Translations under genes and position numbers: made by a program
The notes under the pieces: generated by a model
Told to the model about the DNA's origin: nothing
Database searches by the model: none
The model's input: the letters and a program-made list of their open reading frames with translations, nothing else
Shown: positions 1-8,773 of the stretch, one piece after another
How positions within the stretch are numbered: position 1 is the first letter of the stretch
Layout of the letters: the number at the start of each line of letters is the position of its first letter
From: DATFVA01 sp963743325
GTDB lineage: Bacteria > Bacteroidota > Ignavibacteria > Ignavibacteriales > Ignavibacteriaceae
Direction: 5' to 3'
Assembly: GCA_963743325.1 (NCBI GenBank)
Contig: CAVUOZ010000004.1
Coordinates: 62,001 to 126,000 of the forward strand
Length of the DNA stretch: 64,000 nt

Positions 1-687
1 TTCGCATTTGCCTAATCCATCCATATCCTTGTCAGAAGTACAGCTCTCGCCGGTTATTGTCAGACCAAGAGCAGCACTATAATAAGCATCGACATTATTG
101 TTTCCATCATCATAATTATTTATGTCATATGATGATGAAAATGCACCGCCCAGTGAAAAATCCAGTAGGACCATATCACTTAATGCAAATTCCGCACCTA
201 TTCCAACCGGGAACAAACCGGCCCACCCATCAGTTTTTACTTCAAAGGGGGATGGATACAGGTTTTCTTCAGGATATTTATTGCTGGTGTAATGCATGAT
301 TCCTGCACCGACATATAAATAGGGATTCCATCCCTTCACATCAAATGGAGCAATTCTTAAACGCACACCTACAGGAATAATTTCTGTTTTGTAGTAACCA
401 ATGTAGTCGAATTGAAAACCCGCATAAGAGCCATAGCCTGCATTTATATCAAGTTCAAGAACCTTTGTCAATTCCCAGCCGACAAAACCTTCCAGAAGGT
501 ATGACATAGTATAGTTATCAAATGAAAATTTGTCATTTTCTCCAAACCCGATATTCGGGAACTCATTCTGTGGAAGGAGGAGGCTGTATCTTGCTCCGAA
601 TTTGGAACCCCAATCCTTAAATTGAGCATTTGTGGTGATACCAAATCCGAAGAGTAACATAATAAGAAAAATGTATATTTGTTTCAT
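1..687 (-). CDS. Outer-membrane beta-barrel protein, C-terminus cut by window edge
   Basis: An open frame on the minus strand starts with ATG at 687 and is still open at base 1 (229 codons seen). It begins with a signal peptide (MKQIYIFLIMLLFGFGITTNAQ, with cleavage likely after NA), so the product is exported. The body has alternating hydrophobic and aromatic residues typical of beta strands (GYGSYAGFQFDYIGYYK, YLYVGAGIMHY), as in OmpW/OmpA-type barrels. The last visible residues (SDKDMDGLGKCE) look like the start of a thrombospondin type 3 / calcium-binding linker, which in Bacteroidota often joins a barrel to an OmpA peptidoglycan-binding domain. That domain would lie outside the window, so the OmpA-like assignment is inference; the exported barrel is well supported. 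Confidence 0.75.
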   Translation of the reverse strand, partial: MKQIYIFLIMLLFGFGITTNAQFKDWGSKFGARYSLLLPQNEFPNIGFGENDKFSFDNYTMSYLLEGFVGWELTKVLELDINAGYGSYAGFQFDYIGYYKTEIIPVGVRLRIAPFDVKGWNPYLYVGAGIMHYTSNKYPEENLYPSPFEVKTDGWAGLFPVGIGAEFALSDMVLLDFSLGGAFSSSYDINNYDDGNNNVDAYYSAALGLTITGESCTSDKDMDGLGKCE

Positions 688-917
688 AGTTTATCCTTTT
701 ATTGTGGTTAATATATCATTTATGTATCTGAAAATAGGAGTTGTATTATATTAATGTAATAAAATAATTATAAATTAGTACTAAAAAAATGACCTGCCTC
801 TCATTTATTTTCTATTTTAAGCCAATAATTGCCTATAATAATCATTTCTTCCCTTTTTACTTTGTAAAATGCCCCTTAAAAATCTATTTTTATCCGGGAA
901 AAATTTAAAGTCTGCTA

Positions 918-2735
918 ATGTATATACTTGGAATATCAGCCTTTTACCATGACAGTGCCGCTGCATTAATAAATGATGGAGAGGTAATCGCAGCAGCCCA
1001 GGAGGAAAGATTTACACGCAAAAAACACGATCATAATTTCCCTTCCAATGCTGCCGAGTTCTGCCTGGACTATGCCGGTATTAAAAGTGAAAACCTGCAA
1101 ATAGTAGCCTTTTACGATAAGCCCTTTCTGAAATTTGAAAGACTGCTCGAAACTTATCTCGCCTATGCACCGGTTGGAATCAAATCGTTCATAAAGGCAA
1201 TGCCTCTCTGGATAAAAGAAAAGCTCTGGATGAAGGAAATGATTAAGGATAAACTGGGTTACCAGGGCAAGGTAATTTTTCCTGAACATCATGAATCCCA
1301 TGCCGCTTCAGCATTTTTCCCTTCACCCTTCCGGGAAGCAGCAATATTAACTATGGATGGTGTGGGAGAATGGACCACTTCGAGTTTCGGAATAGGGAAG
1401 GATAATCATGTTGAATTGCTGGCAGATATAAGTTTTCCGCATTCACTCGGACTCCTGTATTCAGCATTTACTTATTATACAGGATTTAAAGTAAACTCAG
1501 GCGAGTACAAGGTAATGGGTCTCGCTCCGTATGGAGAACCAAAGTACAAGGATATAATTCTTAAAGAATTAATTGATGTCAAAGATGATGGTTCTTTCCG
1601 GATGAATATGGATTACTTTAATTACTGTGCCGGGCTCACTATGACGAATGATAAATTCCATACACTCTTCGGCGGTCAACCAAGGGAACCCGAATCGCAA
1701 CTTACACAAAAGGAAATGGACCTGGCAAGGTCAGTTCAGGATGTTACCGAAGAAATCGTATTGAAGATGGGCAGGCATGCTTTTAAAGAAACAGGGATGA
1801 AAAATATTTGTCTTGCAGGCGGAGTTGCCCTCAACTGTGTGGCAAACGGAAGACTGCTTCGCGAGGGTCCGTTTGATGGAATCTGGATTCAGCCGGCCGC
1901 TGGTGATGCCGGTGGAGCTCTTGGAGCAGCCTTAATCGGCTGGTACCACTATCTTGGTAATCAGCGGAATGCCGTTAAAGGTACAGACTCGCAAAAAGGA
2001 TCATACCTCGGCCCTGAATACAGCGATGCAGACCTGCTCGGTTATTTTGAAAAGAATAAAATCAGGTACAGTCAATTTGCTGATGGTGAGCTGCCGGAAA
2101 AAGTAGCTTCCCTGCTGTCGCAGGAGAAGGTAGTTGGCTGGTTTGAAGGCAGAATGGAATTCGGACCCAGAGCTTTAGGTGCAAGATCAATACTGGGGGA
2201 CGCAAGATCATCCAAAATGCAGTCGGTTATGAACCTGAAAATAAAGTTCAGGGAAAGCTTCAGACCTTTCGCTCCCGCTGTGCTTTGTGAAAGAGTTTCA
2301 GACTATTTTGAAACCGACAGGGAATCTCCCTATATGCTGCTGGTTGCGGATGTGAAAAAGGAAAGAAGAAAAGAGATGACAGATGATGAGAAGAAACTTT
2401 TCGGAATTCAGAAGCTGAATATTGTAAGATCAGATATTCCCGCCATAACTCACGTGGATTATTCAGCAAGATTGCAGACGGTTCATAAGGAAACCAATCC
2501 TCTTTTTCACAGACTGATCTCAAAGTTCGAAGAAAATTATGGTAGTGCTGTTTTAATAAACACATCGTTTAACGTTAGGGGTGAGCCGATAGTATGTTCT
2601 CCCGAAGATGCCTACAAATGTTTTATGCGTACTAATATGGATTACCTTGTAATGGGAAATTTCCTGCTGGATAAGGCCGAGCAGAAGGAATTAGCAGAAG
2701 ACACTAATTGGAAAAAGGAATTTGAATTAGATTAG
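918..2735 (+). CDS. Carbamoyltransferase, NodU/CmcH (SxtI-like) family
   Basis: This 605-residue protein matches the full length of the NodU/CmcH O-carbamoyltransferases, which use carbamoyl phosphate and ATP to carbamoylate a hydroxyl group of a sugar or secondary metabolite. The N-terminal Kae1-like metal/nucleotide fold begins MYILGISAFYHDSAAAL. The metal-binding HHESHAAS motif lies at residues 124-131, and the C-terminal YrdC-like half carries EFGPRALGARSILGDAR. The gene is followed after 2 bases by an SxtJ-like membrane protein and then a 52-residue DUF5989 protein, the same order as sxtI-sxtJ-sxtK in saxitoxin clusters. That trio is widespread in non-toxic bacteria, so no toxin is implied. 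The acceptor is unknown; the glycosyltransferase at 3498 suggests a surface glycan. Confidence 0.93.
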   Translation: MYILGISAFYHDSAAALINDGEVIAAAQEERFTRKKHDHNFPSNAAEFCLDYAGIKSENLQIVAFYDKPFLKFERLLETYLAYAPVGIKSFIKAMPLWIKEKLWMKEMIKDKLGYQGKVIFPEHHESHAASAFFPSPFREAAILTMDGVGEWTTSSFGIGKDNHVELLADISFPHSLGLLYSAFTYYTGFKVNSGEYKVMGLAPYGEPKYKDIILKELIDVKDDGSFRMNMDYFNYCAGLTMTNDKFHTLFGGQPREPESQLTQKEMDLARSVQDVTEEIVLKMGRHAFKETGMKNICLAGGVALNCVANGRLLREGPFDGIWIQPAAGDAGGALGAALIGWYHYLGNQRNAVKGTDSQKGSYLGPEYSDADLLGYFEKNKIRYSQFADGELPEKVASLLSQEKVVGWFEGRMEFGPRALGARSILGDARSSKMQSVMNLKIKFRESFRPFAPAVLCERVSDYFETDRESPYMLLVADVKKERRKEMTDDEKKLFGIQKLNIVRSDIPAITHVDYSARLQTVHKETNPLFHRLISKFEENYGSAVLINTSFNVRGEPIVCSPEDAYKCFMRTNMDYLVMGNFLLDKAEQKELAEDTNWKKEFELD

Positions 2736-2737
2736 CT

Positions 2738-3160
2738 ATGAAAGAAATTTTTACAGAAATAAAACGTATCAAAGAGTCACCCGCTGATTTGAAAAAATTC
2801 GGGTTAACAATAGGAATTGTACTCCTGCTTATTGCAGCATTGTTATTCTGGCTCGGAAAATCAACTTATCCATACTGGGGAATTATTGGTTTAATATTAA
2901 TATTGGCATCCCTTTTATTTCCCGGGATTCTAAAGCCTTTTAACAAAATATGGATGTCTCTTGCAATAATTCTGGGCTGGATAATGACACGTGTAATTTT
3001 ATCCGTCTTATTTTATTTTGCATTAACGTCTTTGCGTTTTATTGCGATGATTTTTAATAAACGATTCCTGAACCTGAAGATTGATCATTCTGCAGACACA
3101 TACTGGGAAAAGAGAGAGAAGAAACCGTTCGATCCTTCAACATATGAAAGACAATTTTAA
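2738..3160 (+). CDS. SxtJ-family small membrane protein
   Basis: A 140-residue protein with at least three hydrophobic segments (about residues 22-40, 46-66 and 72-105) and a short charged C-terminal tail ending in FDPSTYERQF. Its size, membrane pattern and place directly behind a NodU-type carbamoyltransferase match the SxtJ family, whose biochemical role is not established. The gene starts 2 bases after the carbamoyltransferase stop and ends immediately before the next small gene, so the three are almost certainly co-transcribed. I assign the family from recognised sequence pattern and context; a search against the SxtJ profile would settle it. Confidence 0.8.
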   Translation: MKEIFTEIKRIKESPADLKKFGLTIGIVLLLIAALLFWLGKSTYPYWGIIGLILILASLLFPGILKPFNKIWMSLAIILGWIMTRVILSVLFYFALTSLRFIAMIFNKRFLNLKIDHSADTYWEKREKKPFDPSTYERQF

Positions 3161-3319
3161 ATGAGCAGATTATCCATAATATCAGAATTGTGGCAATTCC
3201 TTCGTGTAAGAAAAAAATGGTGGCTGGCTCCTATTATTATATTTCTGCTGCTGCTCGGCGGCTTGATAATACTTACACAGGGTTCTGCGCTTGCGCCGTT
3301 TATCTACGCTATCTTTTAA
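3161..3319 (+). CDS. DUF5989 (SxtK-like) single-pass membrane protein, 52 aa
   Basis: A very short gene that begins at the base after the SxtJ-like stop codon. The product starts MSRLSIISELWQFLRVRKKW, has one hydrophobic segment (about residues 22-38) and ends GSALAPFIYAIF. The pattern LWxFLRxRKKWW, then a membrane segment, then LTQGSALAPFIY is what I know of DUF5989/SxtK-like proteins found behind NodU carbamoyltransferases. Zero spacing to the upstream gene implies translational coupling. Function is unknown; a membrane partner of the carbamoyltransferase is a reasonable inference. It is short enough to be missed by gene callers with a size cut-off. Confidence 0.85.
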   Translation: MSRLSIISELWQFLRVRKKWWLAPIIIFLLLLGGLIILTQGSALAPFIYAIF

Positions 3320-3348
3320 TGAAATTTTATCTTAAATAAAACGTTAAC

Positions 3349-3492
3349 ATGGCAGATAAAATTATTATAAAGAAAGAAAGAAAGAGAATACCTGTCCCTA
3401 AAAAGCCGCCCAAAGCTGAAAAAAGTAAAAAAGCGTATGACAGGGAAAAGGAAAAAGATAAATTGCGCAAAAATAAGAATTCGGGGAAGTAA
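3349..3492 (+). CDS. Small lysine-rich hypothetical protein, 47 aa
   Basis: An ATG-started frame of 47 codons lies between the DUF5989 gene and a glycosyltransferase, 29 bases after the former and 5 bases before the latter. The product (MADKIIIKKERKRIPVPKKP...) is almost half Lys/Arg, has no hydrophobic segment, and is probably disordered and very basic. I do not recognise a family. Support is the in-operon position, the tight spacing and the otherwise empty gap. No function is proposed. Confidence 0.5.
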   Translation: MADKIIIKKERKRIPVPKKPPKAEKSKKAYDREKEKDKLRKNKNSGK

Positions 3493-3497
3493 TCTTA

Positions 3498-4322
3498 ATG
3501 TTCCATGTCTCTGTAATCGTCTCGGTCTATAACAGGTTTGATTACCTGGAGCTGGTTCTGGCCGGACTGGAACGGCAGAGCCTGTGGGACTTTGAAGTTA
3601 TTATTGCAGATGACGGCTCAAATGTTAAATTTACTGACCCGTTGAAGAATCTTACCCCATTGCTCCCATTCCCATTGATTCATATCCGGCAGGAAGATAA
3701 AGGATTCAGAAAAAATAAAATATTAAATAAAGCTATTATTGCAGCAAATTCAGATTATTTAGTATTTATCGACGGCGACTGTGTTCCGCATTCACAATTC
3801 CTGAATGAGCACTCGAAATACAGAAAGAAAAATATCTGTCTCACCGGCAGAAGAGTTAATCTTTCTGAAAAGATCACCGGGCAGCTTTCCCCGAGACTGG
3901 TAAAAAAAGGATACCTTGAAAAGAAAACATTAAAACTTATCACTGATGGATTATTCGGAAAATCAGATTATGTTGAAAAAGGATTCTATGTTAAAAGTAT
4001 TTTCCTGAGAAACCTGCTTAATAAAAAAGTCCGCGGATTACTGGGCTGCAACTTCTCTATACATAAAGAGGATATTTTGAGAATTAATGGTTTCGATGAA
4101 AGATACGTAGCCCCTTCAATCGGTGAGGATTCTGATATTCAGTACAGGCTTGAACTTGCAGGAACAAAGATTAAATCATTAAATAATATTGCTGTTCAGT
4201 ATCATCTCTATCATAAACTCCAGGATAGACCCCAGGAAAATCTGGATCTGTTTAAGGAAGTAAAAGAATCAGGTTTAACTTTTACACCGTTCGGAATAAA
4301 GAAGTCAGAATCTTTACCATAA
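3498..4322 (+). CDS. Glycosyltransferase family 2
   Basis: A 274-residue GT-A fold glycosyltransferase that should move a sugar from a nucleotide donor to an acceptor in the cytoplasm. The start HVSVIVSVYNRFDYLELVL and IIADDGS are the usual GT2 nucleotide-binding elements. FIDGDCVPH is the DxD metal site near residue 92. NGFDERYVAPSIGEDSDIQYR matches the C-terminal galactosyltransferase-type region (Glyco_transf_7C) with its ED dyad. The gene is the last of the carbamoyltransferase operon and is followed at once by a stem-loop. Donor and acceptor cannot be read from the sequence. Confidence 0.88.
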   Translation: MFHVSVIVSVYNRFDYLELVLAGLERQSLWDFEVIIADDGSNVKFTDPLKNLTPLLPFPLIHIRQEDKGFRKNKILNKAIIAANSDYLVFIDGDCVPHSQFLNEHSKYRKKNICLTGRRVNLSEKITGQLSPRLVKKGYLEKKTLKLITDGLFGKSDYVEKGFYVKSIFLRNLLNKKVRGLLGCNFSIHKEDILRINGFDERYVAPSIGEDSDIQYRLELAGTKIKSLNNIAVQYHLYHKLQDRPQENLDLFKEVKESGLTFTPFGIKKSESLP

Positions 4323-4348
4323 TCCTGGTTTTTAATTAAAACCAGGAT
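4322..4348 (+). terminator. Stem-loop after the glycosyltransferase gene
   Basis: An 11-bp perfect inverted repeat (ATCCTGGTTTT / AAAACCAGGAT) with a 5-base loop begins at the last base of the stop codon. There is no strong T-run after it, so it may be a weak or bidirectional terminator, or only an RNA-stabilising hairpin. Confidence 0.5.
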
Positions 4349-4472
4349 CGCAATTCCCAGTTATATCCAAAGAAAAATTTAGTCTTTCATCGCAAAACAT
4401 TTGCATAATTTCATCTCTCACCTTATATTCACAGTCATTATTATAAAAATTACTAAATAAATAAGGTAATAA

Positions 4473-4922
4473 GTGGTTGACGCTTTAGATATTAAGATCC
4501 TGGATATCCTTCAGAAAAATGGAAGAACCAAAAGGAACCAGATAGCTGAGGAAGTTGGGTTATCTATTCCCTCGGTAAGTGAGCGGTTAAAAAAACTTGA
4601 GGACAATGGAATCATAGAAGGTTATTTTGCACGGCTTAATAAGAAAGCATTTGGTTATGATATTATGGTCTACATTCTTGTAATGATGGAATCTTCAAAA
4701 CACTATAAAACGCTTTTAAGCAAGGTCGACCATATTCCTGAAATTCTTGAATGTCATTCCGTTCTTGGGGAAGGTTCTCATTTGCTGAAAGCATTGACAA
4801 AAAATACTGAATCGCTTGAAAAACTTCTTGGAGAGATTCAGTCCTGGCCGGGTGTAATGGCTACTAAAACAACTTTTGTATTATCAACTATAAAAGAAAC
4901 AACTGTTTTAAATATCAAATAA
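4473..4922 (+). CDS. Lrp/AsnC-family transcriptional regulator
   Basis: A 149-residue regulator with the N-terminal winged helix-turn-helix of the Lrp/AsnC family (DALDIKILDILQKNGRTKRN, then LSIPSVSERLKKLEDNGIIEGY) and a C-terminal RAM/ligand-sensing domain from about residue 65. The start codon is GTG, with an AAGG upstream. The neighbouring glutamine synthetase gene starts only 18 bases after the stop, so the two are probably one transcript and the regulator probably senses an amino acid and controls nitrogen assimilation. That control is inference from context. Upstream, from 4349 to 4472, I see no other gene. Confidence 0.9.
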   Translation: MVDALDIKILDILQKNGRTKRNQIAEEVGLSIPSVSERLKKLEDNGIIEGYFARLNKKAFGYDIMVYILVMMESSKHYKTLLSKVDHIPEILECHSVLGEGSHLLKALTKNTESLEKLLGEIQSWPGVMATKTTFVLSTIKETTVLNIK

Positions 4923-4940
4923 AAATAATAAAGGAACATT

Positions 4941-6368
4941 ATGGCAAAAACAAATTCCCCTATTGATGAAGTATTGAAGTATATAAAAGAGAAAAAGATC
5001 GCTTTTGTCGATCTTAAGTTTATGGATTTTCCCGGTCAATGGCAGCATTTTACAGTTCCGTCATCACAGCTCGAAAGCAGCTCTTTCGATGATGGATTCG
5101 GATTTGACGGCTCTTCCATCCGCGGATGGAAAGCAATAAATGAATCCGATATGCTTATCATTCCGGATGCAAATACAATGTTTCATGATCCGTTTATTGA
5201 AGCTCCCACAGTAAGTCTTATTTGTGATGTTTATGAACCTGCAACAAAAGAAAAATATTCAAGGTGTCCCAGAAATATTGCACAGAAAGCGACTGCTTAC
5301 CTTAATTCAACAGGTATCGCAGACACGGTTTACTACGGACCTGAAGCAGAATTTTTTGTTTTCGATGATGTGAAATTTGATTCCCAGCCTAACGGCAGTT
5401 TTTATATGGTCGATTCCATCGAAGGCAGATGGAACAGCGGGAGGGAAGAAAATCCCAATCTGGGCTACAAACCCAGGTATAAAGAAGGATATTTTCCTGT
5501 TCCGCCGACAGACGCCTTAATGGATCTGCGAAATGAAATGGTAACAAACCTGATCAACTGCGGAGTTGATGTGGAAGCACAGCATCACGAAGTTGCAAGC
5601 GGGGGACAATGTGAAATCGACTTACGTTTCCAGCCCCTTGTAAGAGCAGCTGATCAGCTGCTTATGTTTAAATATATTGTAAAGAATACTGCCAGAATTA
5701 ATAACAAGACTGTAACATACATGCCTAAACCAATTTTCGGCGACAATGGAAGCGGAATGCATGTTCACACAAGTTTATGGAAAAAAGGAAAACCTTTATT
5801 TGCAGGAACGGGTTATGCCGGTTTAAGCGAAACTGGGTTATATTTTATTGGCGGTTTGTTGAAGCACGCTGCTTCACTGCTTGCTTTTACTAATCCTACA
5901 ACAAATTCATATAAAAGGCTGGTCCCCGGGTTTGAAGCACCGGTTAACCTGGCTTACTCGCAAAGGAACAGAAGTGCATCAATCAGGATCCCGATGTACT
6001 CATCAAGTCCTAAAGCAAAAAGAGTGGAATTTCGTTGTCCTGATCCTTCATGTAATCCGTACCTGGCTTTTTCAGCAATGCTTATGGCGGGACTTGACGG
6101 AGTAATAAACAGGATTGATCCGGGAGAGCCGCTTGATAAAGACATTTACGATATGCCGCCGGAAGAGCTTGCAAATGTTCCGTCAACACCCGGAAGCCTG
6201 GGTGAAGCCTTAAAATCTCTGGCTAAAGATCACGAGTACCTGATGAAAGGCGACGTATTTACGGAAGATGTGATTGAAACCTGGATAAAGTACAAGATAG
6301 AGAAAGAAATAAAACCGATGGCGCTTCAGCCTCACCCATATGAGTTTGCTCTTTATTACGATGTATAG
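4941..6368 (+). CDS. glnA: Glutamine synthetase, type I
   Basis: Makes glutamine from glutamate, ammonia and ATP in the cytoplasm. At 475 residues it has the length of the bacterial GSI dodecamer subunit. Visible motifs in order: DGFGFDGSSIRGW (beta-grasp), YGPEAEFFVFD, HHEVASGGQCEID, NGSGMHVHTSLWKKGK, and RVEFRCPDPSCNPYLAFSAM near the C-terminus. The segment KDIYDMPPEE places a tyrosine at residue 403, where GSI-beta enzymes are adenylylated (usual context NLYDLP), so GlnE-type control is possible; no glnE is in the window. A ribosome-binding AAAGGA precedes the ATG. It is preceded by an Lrp-type regulator and followed by a strong stem-loop. Confidence 0.97.
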   Translation: MAKTNSPIDEVLKYIKEKKIAFVDLKFMDFPGQWQHFTVPSSQLESSSFDDGFGFDGSSIRGWKAINESDMLIIPDANTMFHDPFIEAPTVSLICDVYEPATKEKYSRCPRNIAQKATAYLNSTGIADTVYYGPEAEFFVFDDVKFDSQPNGSFYMVDSIEGRWNSGREENPNLGYKPRYKEGYFPVPPTDALMDLRNEMVTNLINCGVDVEAQHHEVASGGQCEIDLRFQPLVRAADQLLMFKYIVKNTARINNKTVTYMPKPIFGDNGSGMHVHTSLWKKGKPLFAGTGYAGLSETGLYFIGGLLKHAASLLAFTNPTTNSYKRLVPGFEAPVNLAYSQRNRSASIRIPMYSSSPKAKRVEFRCPDPSCNPYLAFSAMLMAGLDGVINRIDPGEPLDKDIYDMPPEELANVPSTPGSLGEALKSLAKDHEYLMKGDVFTEDVIETWIKYKIEKEIKPMALQPHPYEFALYYDV

Positions 6369-6377
6369 ATTCTAAAT

Positions 6378-6425
6378 GGAATGGTGGAATTTTGAATACT
6401 GAAAGGTATTTTATTCCGCCATTCC
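6378..6425 (+). terminator. Terminator hairpin after glnA
   Basis: A 13-bp stem (GGAATGGTGGAAT pairing with ATTCCGCCATTCC, one G-U pair) closes on a region containing a further short pairing (AATAC/GTATT) and is followed by CTTTAT. It lies ten bases after the glnA stop and before the convergent methyltransferase gene. Confidence 0.7.
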
Positions 6426-6476
6426 TTTATCAGTATTCCATCCATCACTCCAAAACTCCATTACTCCAATATTCAA

Positions 6477-7925
6477 TTACCCCTCCTTTCCAAACTCCTT
6501 CTGAATTTCCTGAGTCCTTTTAGAGCGTGGGAATCTGCTTTTTATTCCGGCCTTCGATATTATTGATGTCCCCAATAACAAATCGTCATACTTTACAACA
6601 CGCTGGCCATATGTACCAATATCTTTTTTTATGGTGCCGCCTTCAAGATAAATTTTTAATTCATTCTGGTTTTCAAGATTATAAGTACTCCTGCTTACTG
6701 AATCAGCGAGGATTTGCGCTGCATTAGTATGCAAAACTATTTCATTATTCCGGTCGAGCGTACCCAATTTTGTACCTATTCGCTCAAATAATCCCGGGTT
6801 CTTATCGTGCCAGTCTTTTATGATAAAATAGATATCGTTGCTTTTAAAATAAAATTGATATTTATGGAAGACTTCTTCATCAATTCCGAAGATGGAAGAC
6901 AATTTTTCCAATTGTTTTGCTAATTCCTTTGATCCGGATTTAAGGAACTTTATATCTCTCTTTCGGAGATCAATCTGATCCGGAGGATTGGTTTCCCCGG
7001 TCTTTCTCAGTTTAATTAAAAAGAATCCTTCAGAATCAATTTCCCACGGCAGAATCCTTACGGCTTTTTTTAATTCCGGATTCAGGCTATTTCCTTCATA
7101 TGAAATGATTCCTTCATTTGCTTTAAATGGAAGATCTATTTCTATTACCTCGACAGGATATTTCCTTAATACAGTATCAAGCACCATTTCATTTTCTTCG
7201 ATGGTTAGGGTGCAGGTCGAATAAACAATTTCTCCCCCGGGCTTAGCCATCTTTACCGCAGCAATCAATAACTTCAGCTGAAGCTCACCCAGTCTTTCAG
7301 CCCTTTCTCTGGACCACCAGCCGCTTACTTCACCTTTTTTCTGAATGATTCCTAATCCGCTGCAGGGTGCATCCACAAGAATTTTATCGAAATAATCAGG
7401 ATAAATTTTACTTAACAGTTCTCCTTTGGAATGAATCACCCCCGTATTTACGAGATTCATTCTTTCAATATTGTATACGAGCATCCTCACGCGGTCATTC
7501 TGGATCTCATTTGAAACCAGTGTTCCCCTGTTATTCATCAATTCCCCAAGTTCAGTAGTCTTAGAACCCGGGGCCGCACACAGATCAAGCACAAGATCAT
7601 CTCCAGCAGGATTTAGTACCAATGGGGGAAGCATCGACGAGAGGCTTTGAATATAGTACAGACCTGAAATGTGCTCAATGGTTTTCCCAAGTAATGAATT
7701 TTTATCATCTTTTATTTTTAGTGCATTGGGTAATTCCTGAATAATTTCTGAGGCAATGCCGTAATTATTTTTAAGTTTAATCTTTAGATTTTCTACAGAA
7801 ATTTTAAGCCTATTTACACGGATATACTTTTGTGGGTCGTTTTCTATAAATTCATCATATTTCAGGGCAGCTTCTTCACCTAATACTGAACTTAAATAAT
7901 TATATATATTTTCACTCAGATTCAT
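6477..7925 (-). CDS. NOL1/NOP2/Sun-family RNA (cytosine-C5) methyltransferase
   Basis: A 482-residue S-adenosylmethionine-dependent methyltransferase predicted to make 5-methylcytosine in rRNA or tRNA. The SAM site is LVLDLCAAPGSKTTELGELM (residues 111-130). The two family cysteines are present: C188 in motif IV (LVDAPCSGLG) and C238 in motif VI (VYSTCTLTIEENE), the latter being the usual catalytic nucleophile. The C-terminal 170 residues form the extra domain seen in RsmF/YebU-type members (tail RFPRSKRTQEIQKEFGKEG). It is the last gene of a minus-strand operon with bshA, and its start abuts the stop of the preceding gene. RsmF-like 16S rRNA methylation is likely, but the exact target base cannot be read. 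Confidence 0.9.
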   Translation of the reverse strand: MNLSENIYNYLSSVLGEEAALKYDEFIENDPQKYIRVNRLKISVENLKIKLKNNYGIASEIIQELPNALKIKDDKNSLLGKTIEHISGLYYIQSLSSMLPPLVLNPAGDDLVLDLCAAPGSKTTELGELMNNRGTLVSNEIQNDRVRMLVYNIERMNLVNTGVIHSKGELLSKIYPDYFDKILVDAPCSGLGIIQKKGEVSGWWSRERAERLGELQLKLLIAAVKMAKPGGEIVYSTCTLTIEENEMVLDTVLRKYPVEVIEIDLPFKANEGIISYEGNSLNPELKKAVRILPWEIDSEGFFLIKLRKTGETNPPDQIDLRKRDIKFLKSGSKELAKQLEKLSSIFGIDEEVFHKYQFYFKSNDIYFIIKDWHDKNPGLFERIGTKLGTLDRNNEIVLHTNAAQILADSVSRSTYNLENQNELKIYLEGGTIKKDIGTYGQRVVKYDDLLLGTSIISKAGIKSRFPRSKRTQEIQKEFGKEG

Positions 7926-8354
7926 CTATAACCTTTTCAGATTTAATAACCTGAAAACTTCATTCACTATATTGTTAACATCTTTATTATCGGGGAATGA
8001 CGATTTATAATCCTTCTCAATCTGCTTAAGTAGCATATCGAGATATTTTTCATAATTCTTCACCATGGTTTCAATGTTCTTCTCATCCGCCGGGATATTA
8101 ATTTCTATGTCTTTCTGCCTGCCTGAATAAACAAGGTATTTGGCTTTTAATAAAGTATCGGCGTGCTGGAATGAATTACCCTTTATTGTCAGCACCTCAT
8201 ACAAGCCAAAAAATTCATTACCGATAATTAAAGCGTCGGGGGGTAACCTGAGACTATTATGATCGCAGGGAAGTAAAAAGTCGTTCGGAAAGATTTTTAC
8301 TCCTTCCTGCGAAATCTCCTTTATCTTTTCAGTTATAAACTCTTTTGAAGTCAA
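7926..8354 (-). CDS. Hypothetical protein in the bshA operon
   Basis: A 142-residue soluble protein that I do not recognise. It has no signal peptide or membrane segment. The N-terminal half is mixed alpha/beta (DALIIGNEFFGLYEVLTIKG) and the C-terminal half is a long amphipathic helical stretch (ETMVKNYEKYLDMLLKQIEK). It starts two bases after the DNPH1-like stop and ends directly before the RNA methyltransferase start, so it belongs to that operon. The spacing is good evidence that it is a real gene. No function is proposed. Confidence 0.7.
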   Translation of the reverse strand: MTSKEFITEKIKEISQEGVKIFPNDFLLPCDHNSLRLPPDALIIGNEFFGLYEVLTIKGNSFQHADTLLKAKYLVYSGRQKDIEINIPADEKNIETMVKNYEKYLDMLLKQIEKDYKSSFPDNKDVNNIVNEVFRLLNLKRL

Positions 8355-8356
8355 GA

Positions 8357-8773
8357 TCAGGTTTGCTGTTTCAGGAAACTTTGGATGATCTCATCAAGTT
8401 CCTTGTTACTATGATACGATTTCATATAGAGTAGTTCTGAATCGCAGCCGGATATCATTGCAGATATATTTTCAGCTTCTGCATCGTACAAAGCCAGTAC
8501 CGGAATTTCCCTAACGTACAAAGCGTAAGAAATTTCAAATCCAACTCCGAGACTCGGACCAGAAATTTCAGCAATCATCACACTGCTTTTTTCAATCCAT
8601 TTAATATCACGCTGAAAAACCTGTTTTACATTAAGCGGGAAAGCAGATTTAAATTCAGGATTCAATTCAGAAAGTGCGGAATATCCGTTTCGTTTCACAA
8701 TTTCTATTATCTCTTCGTAACTCTCCCGATAGGAGGTATCTCCCTTAACAGCGCCTGCACAATATACTATCAT
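8357..8773 (-). CDS. Nucleoside 2-deoxyribosyltransferase-fold protein, DNPH1/Rcl-like
   Basis: A 138-residue protein that resembles 2'-deoxynucleoside 5'-phosphate N-hydrolase (DNPH1/Rcl), which cleaves the N-glycosidic bond of deoxynucleoside monophosphates. The start MIVYCAGAVKGDTSYRESYE matches the phosphate-binding opening of the family. FQRDIKWIEKSSVMIAEISG followed by SLGVGFEISYAL matches the conserved DLxWL...VxxxSLGVGYELG block, including the catalytic Glu. It overlaps the bshA stop by four bases (ATGA), indicating translational coupling. Family membership is well supported; the exact substrate (damaged nucleotide clearance or other nucleotide base transfer) is not. Confidence 0.8.
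   Translation of the reverse strand: MIVYCAGAVKGDTSYRESYEEIIEIVKRNGYSALSELNPEFKSAFPLNVKQVFQRDIKWIEKSSVMIAEISGPSLGVGFEISYALYVREIPVLALYDAEAENISAMISGCDSELLYMKSYHSNKELDEIIQSFLKQQT

Noticed and set aside
57..299. Plus-strand frame of 80 codons near the left edge
   Set aside because: It is opposite the exported barrel protein on the minus strand, which has a signal peptide and strand pattern; the His-rich product looks accidental.
918..3319. Saxitoxin-type pathway
   Set aside because: Only the carbamoyltransferase trio is present, with none of the sxtA, sxtG or other core genes; the trio is widespread in non-producers.
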